A stretch of DNA of 54,305 nucleotides from Candidatus Kuenenia stuttgartensis (lineage in GTDB: Bacteria > Planctomycetota > Planctomycetia > Planctomycetales > Planctomycetaceae): assembly GCA_945861975.1 (NCBI GenBank), contig CAMAXD010000004.1:1-54305 (forward strand), given 5' to 3'. Positions 21,290-30,389 of the stretch are shown here, piece by piece. A program made the position numbers and the translations under genes. The notes beneath the pieces are model-generated. The model saw only the letters and a program-made list of their open reading frames with translations. It did no database searches and was not told where the DNA came from. Positions within the stretch are counted from its first letter, which is position 1, and the number at the start of each line of letters is the position of its first letter.

Positions 21290-22339
21290 TTATCGGACCA
21301 TTCCGAACAAACCAGCCAGACCATTCTTGCTGCTTGACTGCTTGTGCAGTCGAGAAGGGAAGAAAGCCTGTGGGTCAGCTGGAGGAGCAGCTACTGGAGC
21401 GGCTTCTGCTGCTGGTGTTGGCTGCTGAGCTGCTGCAGGAGCAGCTGTTGGAGTTGCACCGCAGGCGTCTGAACCACAGCCTGTTGAGCAGCATCCAGCG
21501 TCAGAGCAACCGTCGCAACATCCGTCAACAATCTCGTAACCACAATTTCGCAGTGCCTGTTCTGCTTCACGGCGAACGCTTCGGTCGCAGTCAGCCAGAG
21601 CACATGTCAGAGCTGATACAACGCATGGGCTGCAGCAGCACTTGTTACGACGAACCTGGTCACCAATTTCGTCAGCAGCTTCTCGGCGAACTCGCTCGTC
21701 CGTGTCGTTCAGACCGTAGACGAAAGCGTTCATGATTTCCGGATTGCAGCAGCAGTCGTATTTGCGTCCAAGTTTGTCCAGAGCACGGCGGCGTGCTGAA
21801 CCATGGCAAGCTGTCATTGAAGTGTAGATCAGCTTAGCAATTTCGCACGCGTCATCTTTGCAGCAATCGCTGCCTTCGCCGCAGGTGTTGCCAGCATCGC
21901 AGCAGCCGTTGTCACCACAAGCAGCTGGAGCACAGCAGCTCGGGTCAGCATTGCAGCCATTGCCACAAGCAGCTGGAGCACAGCAGCTTGGGTCTGCATT
22001 GCAACCGTTACCACAAGCAGCTGGAGCAACGCAGCTTGGGTCTGCATTGCAACCATTGCCACAAGCCTCGGCTGGAGCACAGCATGTTACTGGGCAGCAG
22101 CTTGAACCTGGGTCGCCGCATGTATCACAGCATGGCGGCTTAATGTCTGAACACTTCCGCTGGTACGTGTACACATTCTTGTGACACGGACGAGCAATCG
22201 TTGGCTTGCAGCAGGCTGGCTGACAATCTTCAGCACAACCGCAGCTCTTACATCCGCCGGAACCGAACAGCCCGGCATCAGCCGAAGCAGTCATTCCAGC
22301 AAGCGCGAGTACCGCACTGAATACGCGAGTCCATTTCAT
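21290..22339 (-). CDS. secreted cysteine-rich protein with three CGNGCNADPSC repeats and HEAT-like helices
   Basis: 349 residues from the ATG at 22339, chosen because AAGGAGA sits 9 bases upstream and a signal peptide (MKWTRVFSAVLALAGMTASA) starts right there; the frame is open another 45 codons upstream. After cleavage comes a Cys-rich region (CKSCGCAEDCQPACC, CCDTCGD), three exact-length 16-residue repeats (ACGNGCNADPSC-CAPA), then a helical block (about 165-265) with DTDERVRREAADEIGD and DRSVRREAEQAL, typical HEAT-repeat helices carrying extra CCC clusters. The tail is Ala/Pro-rich. Exported. The high Cys content suggests a disulfide-linked or metal-binding surface or cell-wall protein; Cys-rich wall proteins are known in planctomycetes, but assignment here is inference. 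Confidence 0.82.
   Translation of the reverse strand: MKWTRVFSAVLALAGMTASADAGLFGSGGCKSCGCAEDCQPACCKPTIARPCHKNVYTYQRKCSDIKPPCCDTCGDPGSSCCPVTCCAPAEACGNGCNADPSCVAPAACGNGCNADPSCCAPAACGNGCNADPSCCAPAACGDNGCCDAGNTCGEGSDCCKDDACEIAKLIYTSMTACHGSARRRALDKLGRKYDCCCNPEIMNAFVYGLNDTDERVRREAADEIGDQVRRNKCCCSPCVVSALTCALADCDRSVRREAEQALRNCGYEIVDGCCDGCSDAGCCSTGCGSDACGATPTAAPAAAQQPTPAAEAAPVAAPPADPQAFFPSRLHKQSSSKNGLAGLFGMVR
21920..22063 (-). repeat. three tandem 48-bp repeats inside the Cys-rich gene
   Basis: Units 21920-21967, 21968-22015 and 22016-22063, each encoding a 16-residue unit with CGNGCNADPSC. The units are nearly identical, with mostly silent changes and one Cys-to-Val change, so expansion looks recent. 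Confidence 0.9.
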
Positions 22340-22348
22340 CTTGAAGAG

Positions 22349-22355
22349 TCTCCTT
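22349..22355 (-). promoter_or_regulatory. ribosome binding site fixing the start of the Cys-rich gene
   Basis: AAGGAGA on the minus strand, 9 bases before the ATG at 22339. It is the best Shine-Dalgarno in the window and argues for the shorter 349-residue product. Confidence 0.75.
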
Positions 22356-22912
22356 CTCATCGAAATCATTCCTTCGACCGCCCTGACCAACCTGACCATC
22401 CGTGAAGAACTATCGTGTCGGCAAAACCATTGCCGATTCCCTCGACCTGCGGCGGGACCGGTTTGAACCTTCACACCACGTCGCTGCTACTCAGAATCAC
22501 GGACAATCAAACTGGCTGTTCAGTCGATGATTTCTCATCTGTATTTCGGGCCATTGAGATCTCCATGATCTCAATGTTTGCCATCTGCAGTTCGAGGGGG
22601 CTGGACAGGACTATCGTCGATGCTGTTTCCTTCTCTTGAGTTTCCGCAGATGATTGCCAGGCAATTACTTGCGCCGTTTTGCGGTCCACATGTGACGGTT
22701 ATGGAAGATAGAGGAACTGCAGGCGAATCTCCGGCCCCAACAATCACTACAGGCGTCAGAGTCGTGTTAATCTGGTCAGGACGCAGCCGAGTTTTCAGTC
22801 GGTACCGATTGTCCGTTTTCTGACGGCGCCCTCGAAATGCTCCCCTGTTCTCATGCAGAAACTGCGTGTCGCAATTTGCAATTGATAAATCTCTGGGGTG
22901 ACCACTGTGAAT
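22356..22912. other. intergenic region between cstA and the Cys-rich gene
   Basis: About 560 bases. No gene or RNA recognised. Short frames on both strands have no homology. It must hold the promoter and leader of the Cys-rich gene. Confidence 0.4.
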
Positions 22913-24718
22913 TTACAGGGGTTGCAGCAGCGTTGGACTGCGGTCATCGCGACGCAACATCGCGGCAATACCTTCCAGCAGCATCAGTGCGGCCAGTACT
23001 AGCAGCACTACGGCGATCCAGGCCACTGGATCAGAGTTGACTCCATTCGCAAATTTGGCCTTCACCATCGTTGTCAGCGCCCACGAACTCATAATGTACA
23101 TGAATATCGCCGGCACTCCGGTAACGAACAGAACCCAGATCGCTCGCCGAGTTCTCCACATCCAGACGGTCACGCCCAAAAGCGTCAATGCCGCCAGCAG
23201 TTGATTGCTGGCTCCAAACAGTTCCCAAAAGATTCGCCAGGCTGGTGCAGGCTTTCCGTTGAGCATCAGTTTCTGCGTCACAAAGAACGCAGGAACTCCC
23301 GCAGTCAGAATTGTCCCGAACCAGCGCCCACCCGCATTGCGCCAGCCAGTGAGTTCCTGAATGATGAAACGACCAAGTCGCGTACACACGTCCAGAGTAT
23401 CAAAAACGAAGGTATTGAAGGCTACCAGCGCGAAGACGATCCCGACTCGCGGCGCAAGCCCAACAAGACTGAGGAACGAACCGATCCCGTTCGCATAGAT
23501 CAGGCTGGGGTTCGGGTTCTCCGCCGTCACCAACGGCGAATCAAGTGGCAGCATCATCACGCAGCACAGAGAAACGATTGCCACCATCGCCTCCAGCAAC
23601 ATCGTGCCGTAGCCGATTGGTCGTGAATTGGTCTCACGGTTCAACTGTTTGGATGTTGTGCCCGATGCAATCAGGGCATGAAATCCCGAGCAGGCCCCGC
23701 AGGCAATCATAATGAACAGGAACGGAAAAAGCGTGGTTCCCTTTGGTGTCATCCAGCCCAGCATCGCTGGCTGCAGAATCGGCTTTCCTCCGAGCGCTAA
23801 GCCGATGGCTGCCGTGCCGAGAGCGGCATACATAAAGTAGCCGCCAAGCTGTCCGCGCGGCTGCAGCAAAAGCCACATCGGAGTCATGGATGCAGCGACG
23901 CAATAGATCAAAAGAAAGATGTCCCACGTGCGTACGGCGTAAAGATTCGCGTCCGCCACGGACAACCCCGGAATCCATGCCATAAAGATCGCATCCACAT
24001 TCAGCGGGATGAATTGACCAACCCAGATCGCGATCCCGACCAGTGGCAAAAAGACCCATGTCGCTTTCTCCATCGACATGATCTTAAAGCGAACAAGGAT
24101 TCCCATCAGCAGCGGCAGCATCAGATAGATCAACGATGACGTTGCCACACCACCAGACTTGACCAACATCGCCGTTTCGGCATTGCCGATTTTTTCAGCG
24201 GCCTCTGCCATTGTCTTGTAGGGAGTATTCGTCTGCAGATCGATGGCCCCGACAAACATCGCAGCCGTAATGTCGGTAAACGCCACCACAATATAAACTA
24301 AAGCCAGCCAGACGAAGGCAAGGAAGAGTAAGTAGGCCCGTTGACTTATGTGTACTCGTACGACTTCAATGATGGACGATGCTCGATGCCGGATCGATGC
24401 GACCAGTGCCGCGAAATCGTGAACTCCTCCGATAAAGATCGAACCAAACAGAATCCACAGCAGCGATGGAAGCCATCCGAACGCGAGTGCCGCAAAGATC
24501 GGCCCGACGATCGGGCCAGCGGCAGCGATCGCAGAAAAGTGCTGACCCAGCAGAGGCGCAGTTTCGCACGGAACATAGTCCACATCGTCCCGCATCGTAT
24601 TAGCAGGAGTCGGCACGGCATCGCTAAGCTGAAACAATCGCGCCAGCAATCGGCCATAGGTAAAGTACGCAATAGTGAGAACGACTGCTGAACAGCCGAC
24701 GATGGCCAGCATTTCCAT
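22913..24718 (-). CDS. cstA: carbon starvation protein A, pyruvate/peptide transporter family
   Basis: 601 residues from the ATG at 24718, chosen because GGAG lies 10 bases upstream and the protein then begins with the first membrane helix (MEMLAIVGCSAVVLTIAYF); the frame is open 20 codons further. About 15-16 membrane helices. Family signatures are clear: TMRDDVDYVPCE, the helix GPIVGPIFAALAFGWLPSLL, and the motif GGVHDFAALVASIRHRA. Known: CstA-family proteins import peptides or pyruvate across the cytoplasmic membrane during carbon limitation. E. coli CstA is about 700 residues; this shorter form is common elsewhere. The product ends in a charged tail (MLRRDDRSPTLLQPL). Confidence 0.94.
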   Translation of the reverse strand: MEMLAIVGCSAVVLTIAYFTYGRLLARLFQLSDAVPTPANTMRDDVDYVPCETAPLLGQHFSAIAAAGPIVGPIFAALAFGWLPSLLWILFGSIFIGGVHDFAALVASIRHRASSIIEVVRVHISQRAYLLFLAFVWLALVYIVVAFTDITAAMFVGAIDLQTNTPYKTMAEAAEKIGNAETAMLVKSGGVATSSLIYLMLPLLMGILVRFKIMSMEKATWVFLPLVGIAIWVGQFIPLNVDAIFMAWIPGLSVADANLYAVRTWDIFLLIYCVAASMTPMWLLLQPRGQLGGYFMYAALGTAAIGLALGGKPILQPAMLGWMTPKGTTLFPFLFIMIACGACSGFHALIASGTTSKQLNRETNSRPIGYGTMLLEAMVAIVSLCCVMMLPLDSPLVTAENPNPSLIYANGIGSFLSLVGLAPRVGIVFALVAFNTFVFDTLDVCTRLGRFIIQELTGWRNAGGRWFGTILTAGVPAFFVTQKLMLNGKPAPAWRIFWELFGASNQLLAALTLLGVTVWMWRTRRAIWVLFVTGVPAIFMYIMSSWALTTMVKAKFANGVNSDPVAWIAVVLLVLAALMLLEGIAAMLRRDDRSPTLLQPL

Positions 24719-24812
24719 GTGACACAGGCTCCGGAGAAGAAAGTCAGAGAACTCCGAGTCTAACGTGGGCGATTTCAACTGTCACTCAGATTACTCAATG
24801 AGGAGCCGAGAA

Positions 24813-24902
24813 GGGTGCAGTCGCGGATTTCGGCAGGTCGCAACAACGTTCAATTCCGGGAAGGCGAGGCTCCCGTATTGACAATCATCCGCGACTGCAC
24901 CC
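24813..24902. repeat. 16-bp perfect inverted repeat upstream of cstA
   Basis: GGGTGCAGTCGCGGAT (24813-24828) is repeated in reverse complement at 24887-24902, with 58 bases between. Inside the loop a smaller dyad CGGGA...TCCCG is present (about 24857-24875). It lies between two minus-strand genes, upstream of cstA, and could form a long hairpin or mark two operator half-sites. Confidence 0.7.
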
Positions 24903-24998
24903 AGCCGAGAACTCCCGCTAAACCGTTGCTTGCCAGTCGGATCTCTACTTCCCCGGAGTCTTTCAACGACCAAAGAAATCCACAGCCCCGGTCCGGAA

Positions 24999-26687
24999 CT
25001 ATTGCGTTGAGGACGCTTCAAACCGATCAACAACTTCGCTGAATTCCTTGAGCTGCGAATAGTCCTGCTGCCATGTTGTGTACATCACACCCAACACATT
25101 CGAGACATTATTCTTCCTGACGGCATCCAGCCATTTACCGATCTGCTCAGCGTCCGCATCGTAGAAACCTGCGAGGACCTGCTTGTGGCCTCGCTCAGCA
25201 AAGAACTTCAGGCTTTCCGCACGAACGCCAAAGTTCCAGTTCATGATGACAACATCTTTGTCCAGACCGTCCCACGAACCTGACAAGTCCCCATTAACCA
25301 GGTAGTAGTTGTCGACCGCATTGTGATGAGGATCAAACATGTCGTTCCACACAAAGATCCGACAATCGGCCCGCTGGTCACGAAGAATTTTTGTGCAGTG
25401 TCGCACGTTTTCAGCGGCAATTTCTCCAGGGGTCTTCTTCGCTCTCTGGAAAGACTCATCCCATCCCATCACTCGCCATTCATCATGCGACATCATGCGA
25501 TCTGTGCCGGGGAAGATTTTCTCAACCCCCGCCGCATGCTCCTGCAACAGCCGAACAAACTCAGGCTCAGTCACACAGGCACACACCTGACCATCATAAA
25601 TCACATGCGGATGGTACCACGAAACCCGCAGGCGAGTTCCATTTGGCCAGTCCCCCTTCATGCGGATTGGTGGCGACTCATGCCAGACTTCATACTCACC
25701 TGAATATGGTACGTTTCCCAAAAGCTCGTCTCGAACAACATCGTAATCAACGCCTTCCTGCAGCTCTCGCTTCCGGTCTTCATCCATCGTAACCTTCAGT
25801 GGCGTTCCCGGACGACGCAGCACGTTCAGCAGTCCACACTCTTCGATCACGGGATCCGCAAGCCACATTGATCCTCCGGTCGGCCCCCACGCTCCCATGT
25901 AAACGTTCACAGAACTGTTCGAGAGAGAATTAAATGTGATGTGCTGAACGGACCAGTCCTGAGTCCGCGCGACCTTCAGATTAGTGTGAGTCAACCGGCG
26001 GCCTGTTTCAGACTCCAGAACCGTGATTTGCGGCTGTCCTCGAAAGTTCTCGGTCTTCACTCTTGCCGAAATGTGATAGTGCCGAAACGGCGAGACAGCC
26101 AGCGTCTTCATCGTGCGGCAGTTTTCACCATTCGGTTCAGTCACTCGCAGACCGTTACCGTCCGGCTTGAGCGGCTCATCAATGAACCGCCATTCTTTGC
26201 GTTCCGAAAAAGATGGCAAAGAAACACTGGGGTCGGGCACAAGTCGAGCTTCACTGTCGCGAACCTCAAATAGAGCCTCTCGAACGGGAAGTCCCTCCGC
26301 CAGATTCACATTCTGAGACAGAAGATTGTTCGAATAACCAACCGGAAAAACAGCTGGCACCAACTTCAGATCCAACTCCCGGGCGAGTCCCTTAACCCGT
26401 TCGATTTGTGCAAAGTACTTTTTGTCTAACTCATGCAGGCGACAAAACTTTGAATCGGTAATGAGGAAATGAGAATATCCGAAGCCCTTCGCCTCCCGCA
26501 TCAACTTCTCCAGGCGATCGACCTCCGCCGGAACAAGAAAGTTCACAGGCGCGTAAACCCATCGCTCAAGCTCTTGCCCGTGGACAACATCACCACGAAC
26601 ACAAATCGCCAGGACGCAAACCAGCACCCACAACAGTAATTTCCCGATGGAGAAGATCTGCCAACTCAGGAACTGGAAAATCTGCAT
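24999..26687 (-). CDS. secreted TIM-barrel-like protein, distantly GH20-like
   Basis: 562 residues. A signal or anchor helix spans about 14-31 (GKLLLWVLVCVLAICVRG). Beta/alpha segments of a barrel follow (RWVYAPVNFLVPAEVDRLEK, HFLITDSKF, LDLKLVPAVFPVGYSNNLL). A carbohydrate-binding-like beta insert lies about 150-290 (HYHISARVKTENFRG, PTGGSMWLADPVIEE). The barrel then resumes with RMMSHDEWRVMGW near 400, where the DE pair resembles the catalytic Asp-Glu of GH20 hexosaminidases, then RIFVWNDMFDPHHNAV and VIMNWNF. Inferred: an exported glycoside hydrolase-like enzyme; the substrate is unknown and family membership is not certain. It lies upstream of cstA on the same strand, separated by 280 bases with an inverted repeat. 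Confidence 0.72.
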   Translation of the reverse strand: MQIFQFLSWQIFSIGKLLLWVLVCVLAICVRGDVVHGQELERWVYAPVNFLVPAEVDRLEKLMREAKGFGYSHFLITDSKFCRLHELDKKYFAQIERVKGLARELDLKLVPAVFPVGYSNNLLSQNVNLAEGLPVREALFEVRDSEARLVPDPSVSLPSFSERKEWRFIDEPLKPDGNGLRVTEPNGENCRTMKTLAVSPFRHYHISARVKTENFRGQPQITVLESETGRRLTHTNLKVARTQDWSVQHITFNSLSNSSVNVYMGAWGPTGGSMWLADPVIEECGLLNVLRRPGTPLKVTMDEDRKRELQEGVDYDVVRDELLGNVPYSGEYEVWHESPPIRMKGDWPNGTRLRVSWYHPHVIYDGQVCACVTEPEFVRLLQEHAAGVEKIFPGTDRMMSHDEWRVMGWDESFQRAKKTPGEIAAENVRHCTKILRDQRADCRIFVWNDMFDPHHNAVDNYYLVNGDLSGSWDGLDKDVVIMNWNFGVRAESLKFFAERGHKQVLAGFYDADAEQIGKWLDAVRKNNVSNVLGVMYTTWQQDYSQLKEFSEVVDRFEASSTQ

Positions 26688-26903
26688 AAAGGATTCTCGC
26701 TGCGAGTACTGACGATGAAAGGGAAAGAAACGGGGCCCGGCTTATTACGGACTGGAAGCGAGATCCACCGGAAGCCAGATCCAATTGTGTACTCGAAGCG
26801 CCCACCGATCAATTACCGGCATGGCAAATTGTTCTGTCTCTTAGTGACGTCGTCGCCGGGTTTTGTTCACGGTAACAAGATATCGCAGTTCGAAATCCAA
26901 TTT

Positions 26904-27926
26904 TCACTCTGGCGAAGAGGCTCTTTCACGCTGTAACGTCAGTAATCGTCGTCTGACACACGAAGTGATCCCACCAGGAAATGTCCACCGCCGCGGTTGA
27001 CCTGTCAGAGCCGCCGCAGAAAGCCTCATCCATTGCGCAGCGTTCATTTGCTGTCTGGGCCATCGCTTGCGAGCCCACAGGAATATGAGTGCGTGCCGAA
27101 TGCAGGGCTCCGGCCAAACGGTCAACGCCCTGCAATCAAGCTGGACATAAGCTTCGCTTTCTTCCCGAATTGAGTTGTCCAGGATTCGCACGGACAACTC
27201 ATCAATCACGCTCATTGTCTGACCAGCCTGGTCGCTCAAAGCCTGTAGACCGGCCCCAAGCGAACAAGAAACTTCGTAGGGCATTGATTTAAGGACCTGC
27301 CGAATCTGATTTCTTGTAAACTGGGATGTCGCATTGGATGAGTCCTCACGAAACAAGATTCCGCGATGACATACGAAGTCTCGAATTGTCGCCTGACTGA
27401 GCTTCAGCATCGGGCGAATCACCCAAACACCGGGAACCAGTTCACGATATGCCGGAATTCCGGCCAATCCACGCAGGCCCGTGCCACGCAGGATGTTGAA
27501 AACGAGGGTTTCCGTTTGGTCCTGCTGGTGATGAGCTGTCAGAATAAGTGATAAATTGAGTGATTTTGCAGCACGAGCAAGGAATTCGTACCGAGCTTTC
27601 CTCGCGGTCTCTTCCAGGCTTCCTCGGGAATCAACGTCCAGCGATCCCGGAACGAGTCGCTCCACGAGACACTCAACCCCCAGAGCTGAGCACGTTTCTT
27701 CGACGAATCGTGCGTCTTCATCACTTTCGTCGCCTCGCAGGCCGTGATTCAGATGAGCAACTGCGATCCTCCCCGACAATGATTGGCGACCAATCTCCGC
27801 CAAACCGTTCAGCATCGCCATACTGTCAGCACCGCCGGAAACCGCAACCAATATCCCCTGCCCTGCAGCAACAAGTCGATCCAGTCCATCAACCAATCCC
27901 GTCAGGAAGGGAGAGCCCTGTTCCAT
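26904..27926 (-). CDS. tilS: tRNA(Ile)-lysidine synthase
   Basis: 340 residues from the ATG at 27926, preferred because AGGAA lies 6 bases before it and the protein then begins MEQGSPFLTG; the frame opens 19 codons earlier at 27983. The N-type ATP pyrophosphatase PP-loop SGGADSMAML is near the N-terminus, followed by AVAHLNHGLRGDESDEDARF and LILTAHHQQDQTETLVFNIL, all TilS hallmarks. The enzyme attaches lysine to C34 of the CAU-anticodon tRNA so that it reads AUA as isoleucine; it is normally essential. The C-terminal region is short, like other single-domain or minimal TilS forms. Divergent from rny. Confidence 0.93.
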   Translation of the reverse strand: MEQGSPFLTGLVDGLDRLVAAGQGILVAVSGGADSMAMLNGLAEIGRQSLSGRIAVAHLNHGLRGDESDEDARFVEETCSALGVECLVERLVPGSLDVDSRGSLEETARKARYEFLARAAKSLNLSLILTAHHQQDQTETLVFNILRGTGLRGLAGIPAYRELVPGVWVIRPMLKLSQATIRDFVCHRGILFREDSSNATSQFTRNQIRQVLKSMPYEVSCSLGAGLQALSDQAGQTMSVIDELSVRILDNSIREESEAYVQLDCRALTVWPEPCIRHALIFLWARKRWPRQQMNAAQWMRLSAAALTGQPRRWTFPGGITSCVRRRLLTLQRERASSPE

Positions 27927-28165
27927 GGGGGTTCCTGTGAAACTGTTCAGACCGGTTGATTCGCAGTCCCGCTTTGGTAGCATTCCCCTGTCTCTTTTTT
28001 GAACTCGTCGAAAAGTTGTTCTGCGGGGAAGAAAGAGTGTCTACAGATTTGGTCTTCCCGACCTGCTGTGAAACTGAAAGTATGATCGCTCGGCGTTGGT
28101 TCTCCAGTGCTGCGCAGCCTGAATCCGGCTTTAGACTCAATTGAGTCTCTTGACCCACGACACAC
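27927..28165. other. divergent intergenic region tilS / small ORF
   Basis: About 240 bases, or 650 if the small frame at 28166 is not real. No RNA or repeat recognised. It should carry the tilS promoter and possibly that of rny. Confidence 0.4.
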
Positions 28166-28534
28166 ATGGTTTTACTCGGACTACTAATTCTACTGGTCTC
28201 ATGCATGCTGGGGGTCGCAGTTTTTCTGTGGCCCGCCGGCGGTGCTCGCGATTCCTGGATGGCTGTCAGTGGCATTCAATGCTCCCTGACAGAATCTCCG
28301 GCTGTCGATGAAAAAGGCCTCTCGTTGCCTTCTGCAACGGGACCGCCCGGCCCGCAGGCTGTGTGGCGACAGTCCGATCTCTTTCATCATGGCCATGTGT
28401 CGGATTGTGTATCGATTTCGGCTGTTCAGACCCTGCTGCCTCTCTGGCCGATGATTTCGACTGACTGTCAGGCGGCAAGCCCCGCGCAGTCCTCGGATCT
28501 GATCCTGCCTTCAGCTCTTCACTGCTCTTTCTGA
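28166..28534 (+). CDS. small possible membrane protein, unknown
   Basis: 122 codons. The N-terminus has one hydrophobic helix (MVLLGLLILLVSCMLGVAVF), and the rest is Ser/Pro-rich with no recognised motif. It ends 42 bases before the rny start on the same strand, which favours a real leader gene. However, there is no good ribosome site before the ATG and the composition after residue 30 is not convincing. It may be non-coding leader of rny. Confidence 0.35.
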   Translation: MVLLGLLILLVSCMLGVAVFLWPAGGARDSWMAVSGIQCSLTESPAVDEKGLSLPSATGPPGPQAVWRQSDLFHHGHVSDCVSISAVQTLLPLWPMISTDCQAASPAQSSDLILPSALHCSF

Positions 28535-28576
28535 GCGGGCAGAGTTGGTTTATGAATTGAAGTGAGAGGCGTTTCC

Positions 28577-30121
28577 ATGGCAGATCCGCTGATCGTCGGC
28601 AGTTTCGCCGGGATCGTGGGTGTTGGTGTTGGCTACTTTATTGATCGTCTGATCAAAGGAGGGGCCTTCAAGACCCGTGACGAAATCGTCCAGCAAGCTC
28701 ATCGCGATGCCGAGAGTCTGCGGAAGGACCAGGAACTCAAGATCAAAGAGGACATGCTCAAGCGGCGCGAAGAGCTGGAAACCAAGCTTGAGGAGTCTCG
28801 CAATCAACTGCGAATTCGAGAACGTGAGCTGGACAAGCAGCAGGCACACCTCGAAGAGCAGCAGGATTCCTTCCGCAAGAAGGAAAAAATGCTGCAGGGT
28901 ACTCAACAGAAATTGGCTGATCGCACAAAAGCGATGGAAGCCAAAGAAACAGAACTGAATCGACTTCTGAAGGACGAGCAGGAAGTTCTGTATAAGATCA
29001 GTGAGCTGACTCGTGAGCAGGCAACCGAACAGTTGCTCAAGCGCCTGGATCGCGAGCTGTCGGATCAGACCGGCGCGATGATTTTGAAGCATGAAGCGGA
29101 AATCAAGCTGGATTGCGAACGAAAAGCCCGCGAAATCATCGGGATGGCCGTGCAGCGATACGCTTCAGCACATACATCCGAGACGACCGTTTCCACGGTC
29201 GATATCCCAAGCGACGAAGTTAAGGGTCGCATCATCGGTCGCGAAGGCAGAAACATCCGAGCCTTTGAAAAAGCGACTGGTGTCGACGTGATCGTCGACG
29301 ACACACCGGGCGTGGTGATCGTCTCGGCATTCGACAATGTTCGGCGCGAGATCGGCAAACTGTCTCTGGCCAAACTGATTCAGGACGGTCGAATCCACCC
29401 GTCTCGGATCGAAGAGATCGTCGCCGAAACAACGAAGGAGATGGATGAGCATATCCGCAAGCTGGGCATGCAGGCCTGCGAAGAAGCCAGTGTTCGTGGT
29501 TTGCACCCGAAGATTGTCGACCTGATGGGACGTCTGCATTTTCGCGTCAGCTACAGCCAGAACGTTCGTCAGCACTCTATCGAAGTCGCTCATCTGACGG
29601 GCATGATGGCTGAGCAGCTTGGCCTCGATGGAACAATCGCTCGTCGCTGTGGGTTTCTGCACGACATTGGCAAAGCGGCCGACCATGAAATGGAAGGCGG
29701 CCATCCTGCAGTCGGTGCAGAACTGCTGAAGCGATACGGTGAGGGTTCAGAAGTTGTTCATGCCGCAGCTGGACATCATGATGATATCCGTCCGGAGCAC
29801 ATCTATACTGTGCTAGTCGCCGCAGCCGATGCGATTTCCGCGGCTCGCCCGGGTGCTCGACGTGAAACACTGGAAAAATACGTTCGTCGTCTCGAAGAGC
29901 TGGAAGGTCTCGCCTGCGGCTTCCCCGGCGTCGATCATGCTTTCGCAGTCCAGGCCGGTCGTGAGATTCGAGTGATTGTTGATTCAGGTCGAGTCAATGA
30001 TCGCCAGGCGGCTCGAATGAGTCGTGATATCGCCAGCGCGATTGAACAGTCATTGACCTATCCCGGAGAAATCAAAGTCACCGTACTTCGCGAAACTCGC
30101 AACGTGGAGTATGCAAAATAA
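28577..30121 (+). CDS. rny: ribonuclease Y
   Basis: 514 residues from the ATG at 28577, chosen because GAGAGG lies 8 bases upstream; a GTG at 28562 is in frame. The architecture is classical: an N-terminal membrane anchor (about 1-20), a long coiled coil (about 30-200, rich in E/K/R/Q), a KH domain with the GxxG loop ([20 protein letters not shown], about 220-240), and an HD domain with [16 protein letters not shown] and HHDD (about 355-405). It is the membrane-bound endoribonuclease that starts mRNA decay in many bacteria lacking RNase E. Length agrees with the family (about 520). Downstream lie three stem-loops rather than a T-tract terminator. Confidence 0.97.
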   Translation: MADPLIVGSFAGIVGVGVGYFIDRLIKGGAFKTRDEIVQQAHRDAESLRKDQELKIKEDMLKRREELETKLEESRNQLRIRERELDKQQAHLEEQQDSFRKKEKMLQGTQQKLADRTKAMEAKETELNRLLKDEQEVLYKISELTREQATEQLLKRLDRELSDQTGAMILKHEAEIKLDCERKAREIIGMAVQRYASAHTSETTVSTVDIPSDEVKGRIIGREGRNIRAFEKATGVDVIVDDTPGVVIVSAFDNVRREIGKLSLAKLIQDGRIHPSRIEEIVAETTKEMDEHIRKLGMQACEEASVRGLHPKIVDLMGRLHFRVSYSQNVRQHSIEVAHLTGMMAEQLGLDGTIARRCGFLHDIGKAADHEMEGGHPAVGAELLKRYGEGSEVVHAAAGHHDDIRPEHIYTVLVAAADAISAARPGARRETLEKYVRRLEELEGLACGFPGVDHAFAVQAGREIRVIVDSGRVNDRQAARMSRDIASAIEQSLTYPGEIKVTVLRETRNVEYAK

Positions 30122-30170
30122 GAATTCACCCGACCTGTGCTTATATGCTCATACGTTGAACAACCTGGCG

Positions 30171-30261
30171 GTGTCCATGAGGCATCTCAGGGACACTTGT
30201 TGCCGAAACCCTGTTGAAGTCTGAATATCAGGCTTCAACAGCAATGCCTCCTTCGGGCGGC
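30171..30261 (+). other. three consecutive stem-loops downstream of rny (possible structured RNA)
   Basis: Hairpin 1: GTGTCC-A-TGAG / GCAT loop / CTCA-G-GGACAC (30171-30196). Hairpin 2: 13-bp stem with one G-U pair, CTGTTGAAGTCTG / AATAT / CAGGCTTCAACAG (30211-30241). Hairpin 3: GCC-T-CC closed by a TTCG tetraloop, GG-C-GGC (30246-30261). None is followed by a T tract. A further 7-bp dyad (TAGCGGG 30281-30287, CCCGCTA 30350-30356) reaches the next gene start. It could be an rny 3' UTR element, a leader of the orphan gene, or a small RNA. Confidence 0.5.
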
Positions 30262-30389
30262 GTAAATTGAGGCCGGGTGTTAGCGGGATCTATCATTCAG
30301 ATCATTAGCTCAATCGTGGCCGCACACTGAAAAATCAATTCTCGTGGCGCCCGCTACGACATTTCTTGTTTAGACAGAATAATTCTCGC

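Noticed and set aside
21094-21735. 213-codon plus-strand frame overlapping the Cys-rich gene
   Set aside because: The composition follows the antisense of the Cys/Ala-rich gene, and it runs through that gene's terminator hairpin.
28550-29092. 180-codon Leu/Phe-rich minus-strand frame
   Set aside because: Antisense of the rny coiled coil, whose Glu/Lys/Gln codons read as Leu/Phe on the other strand.
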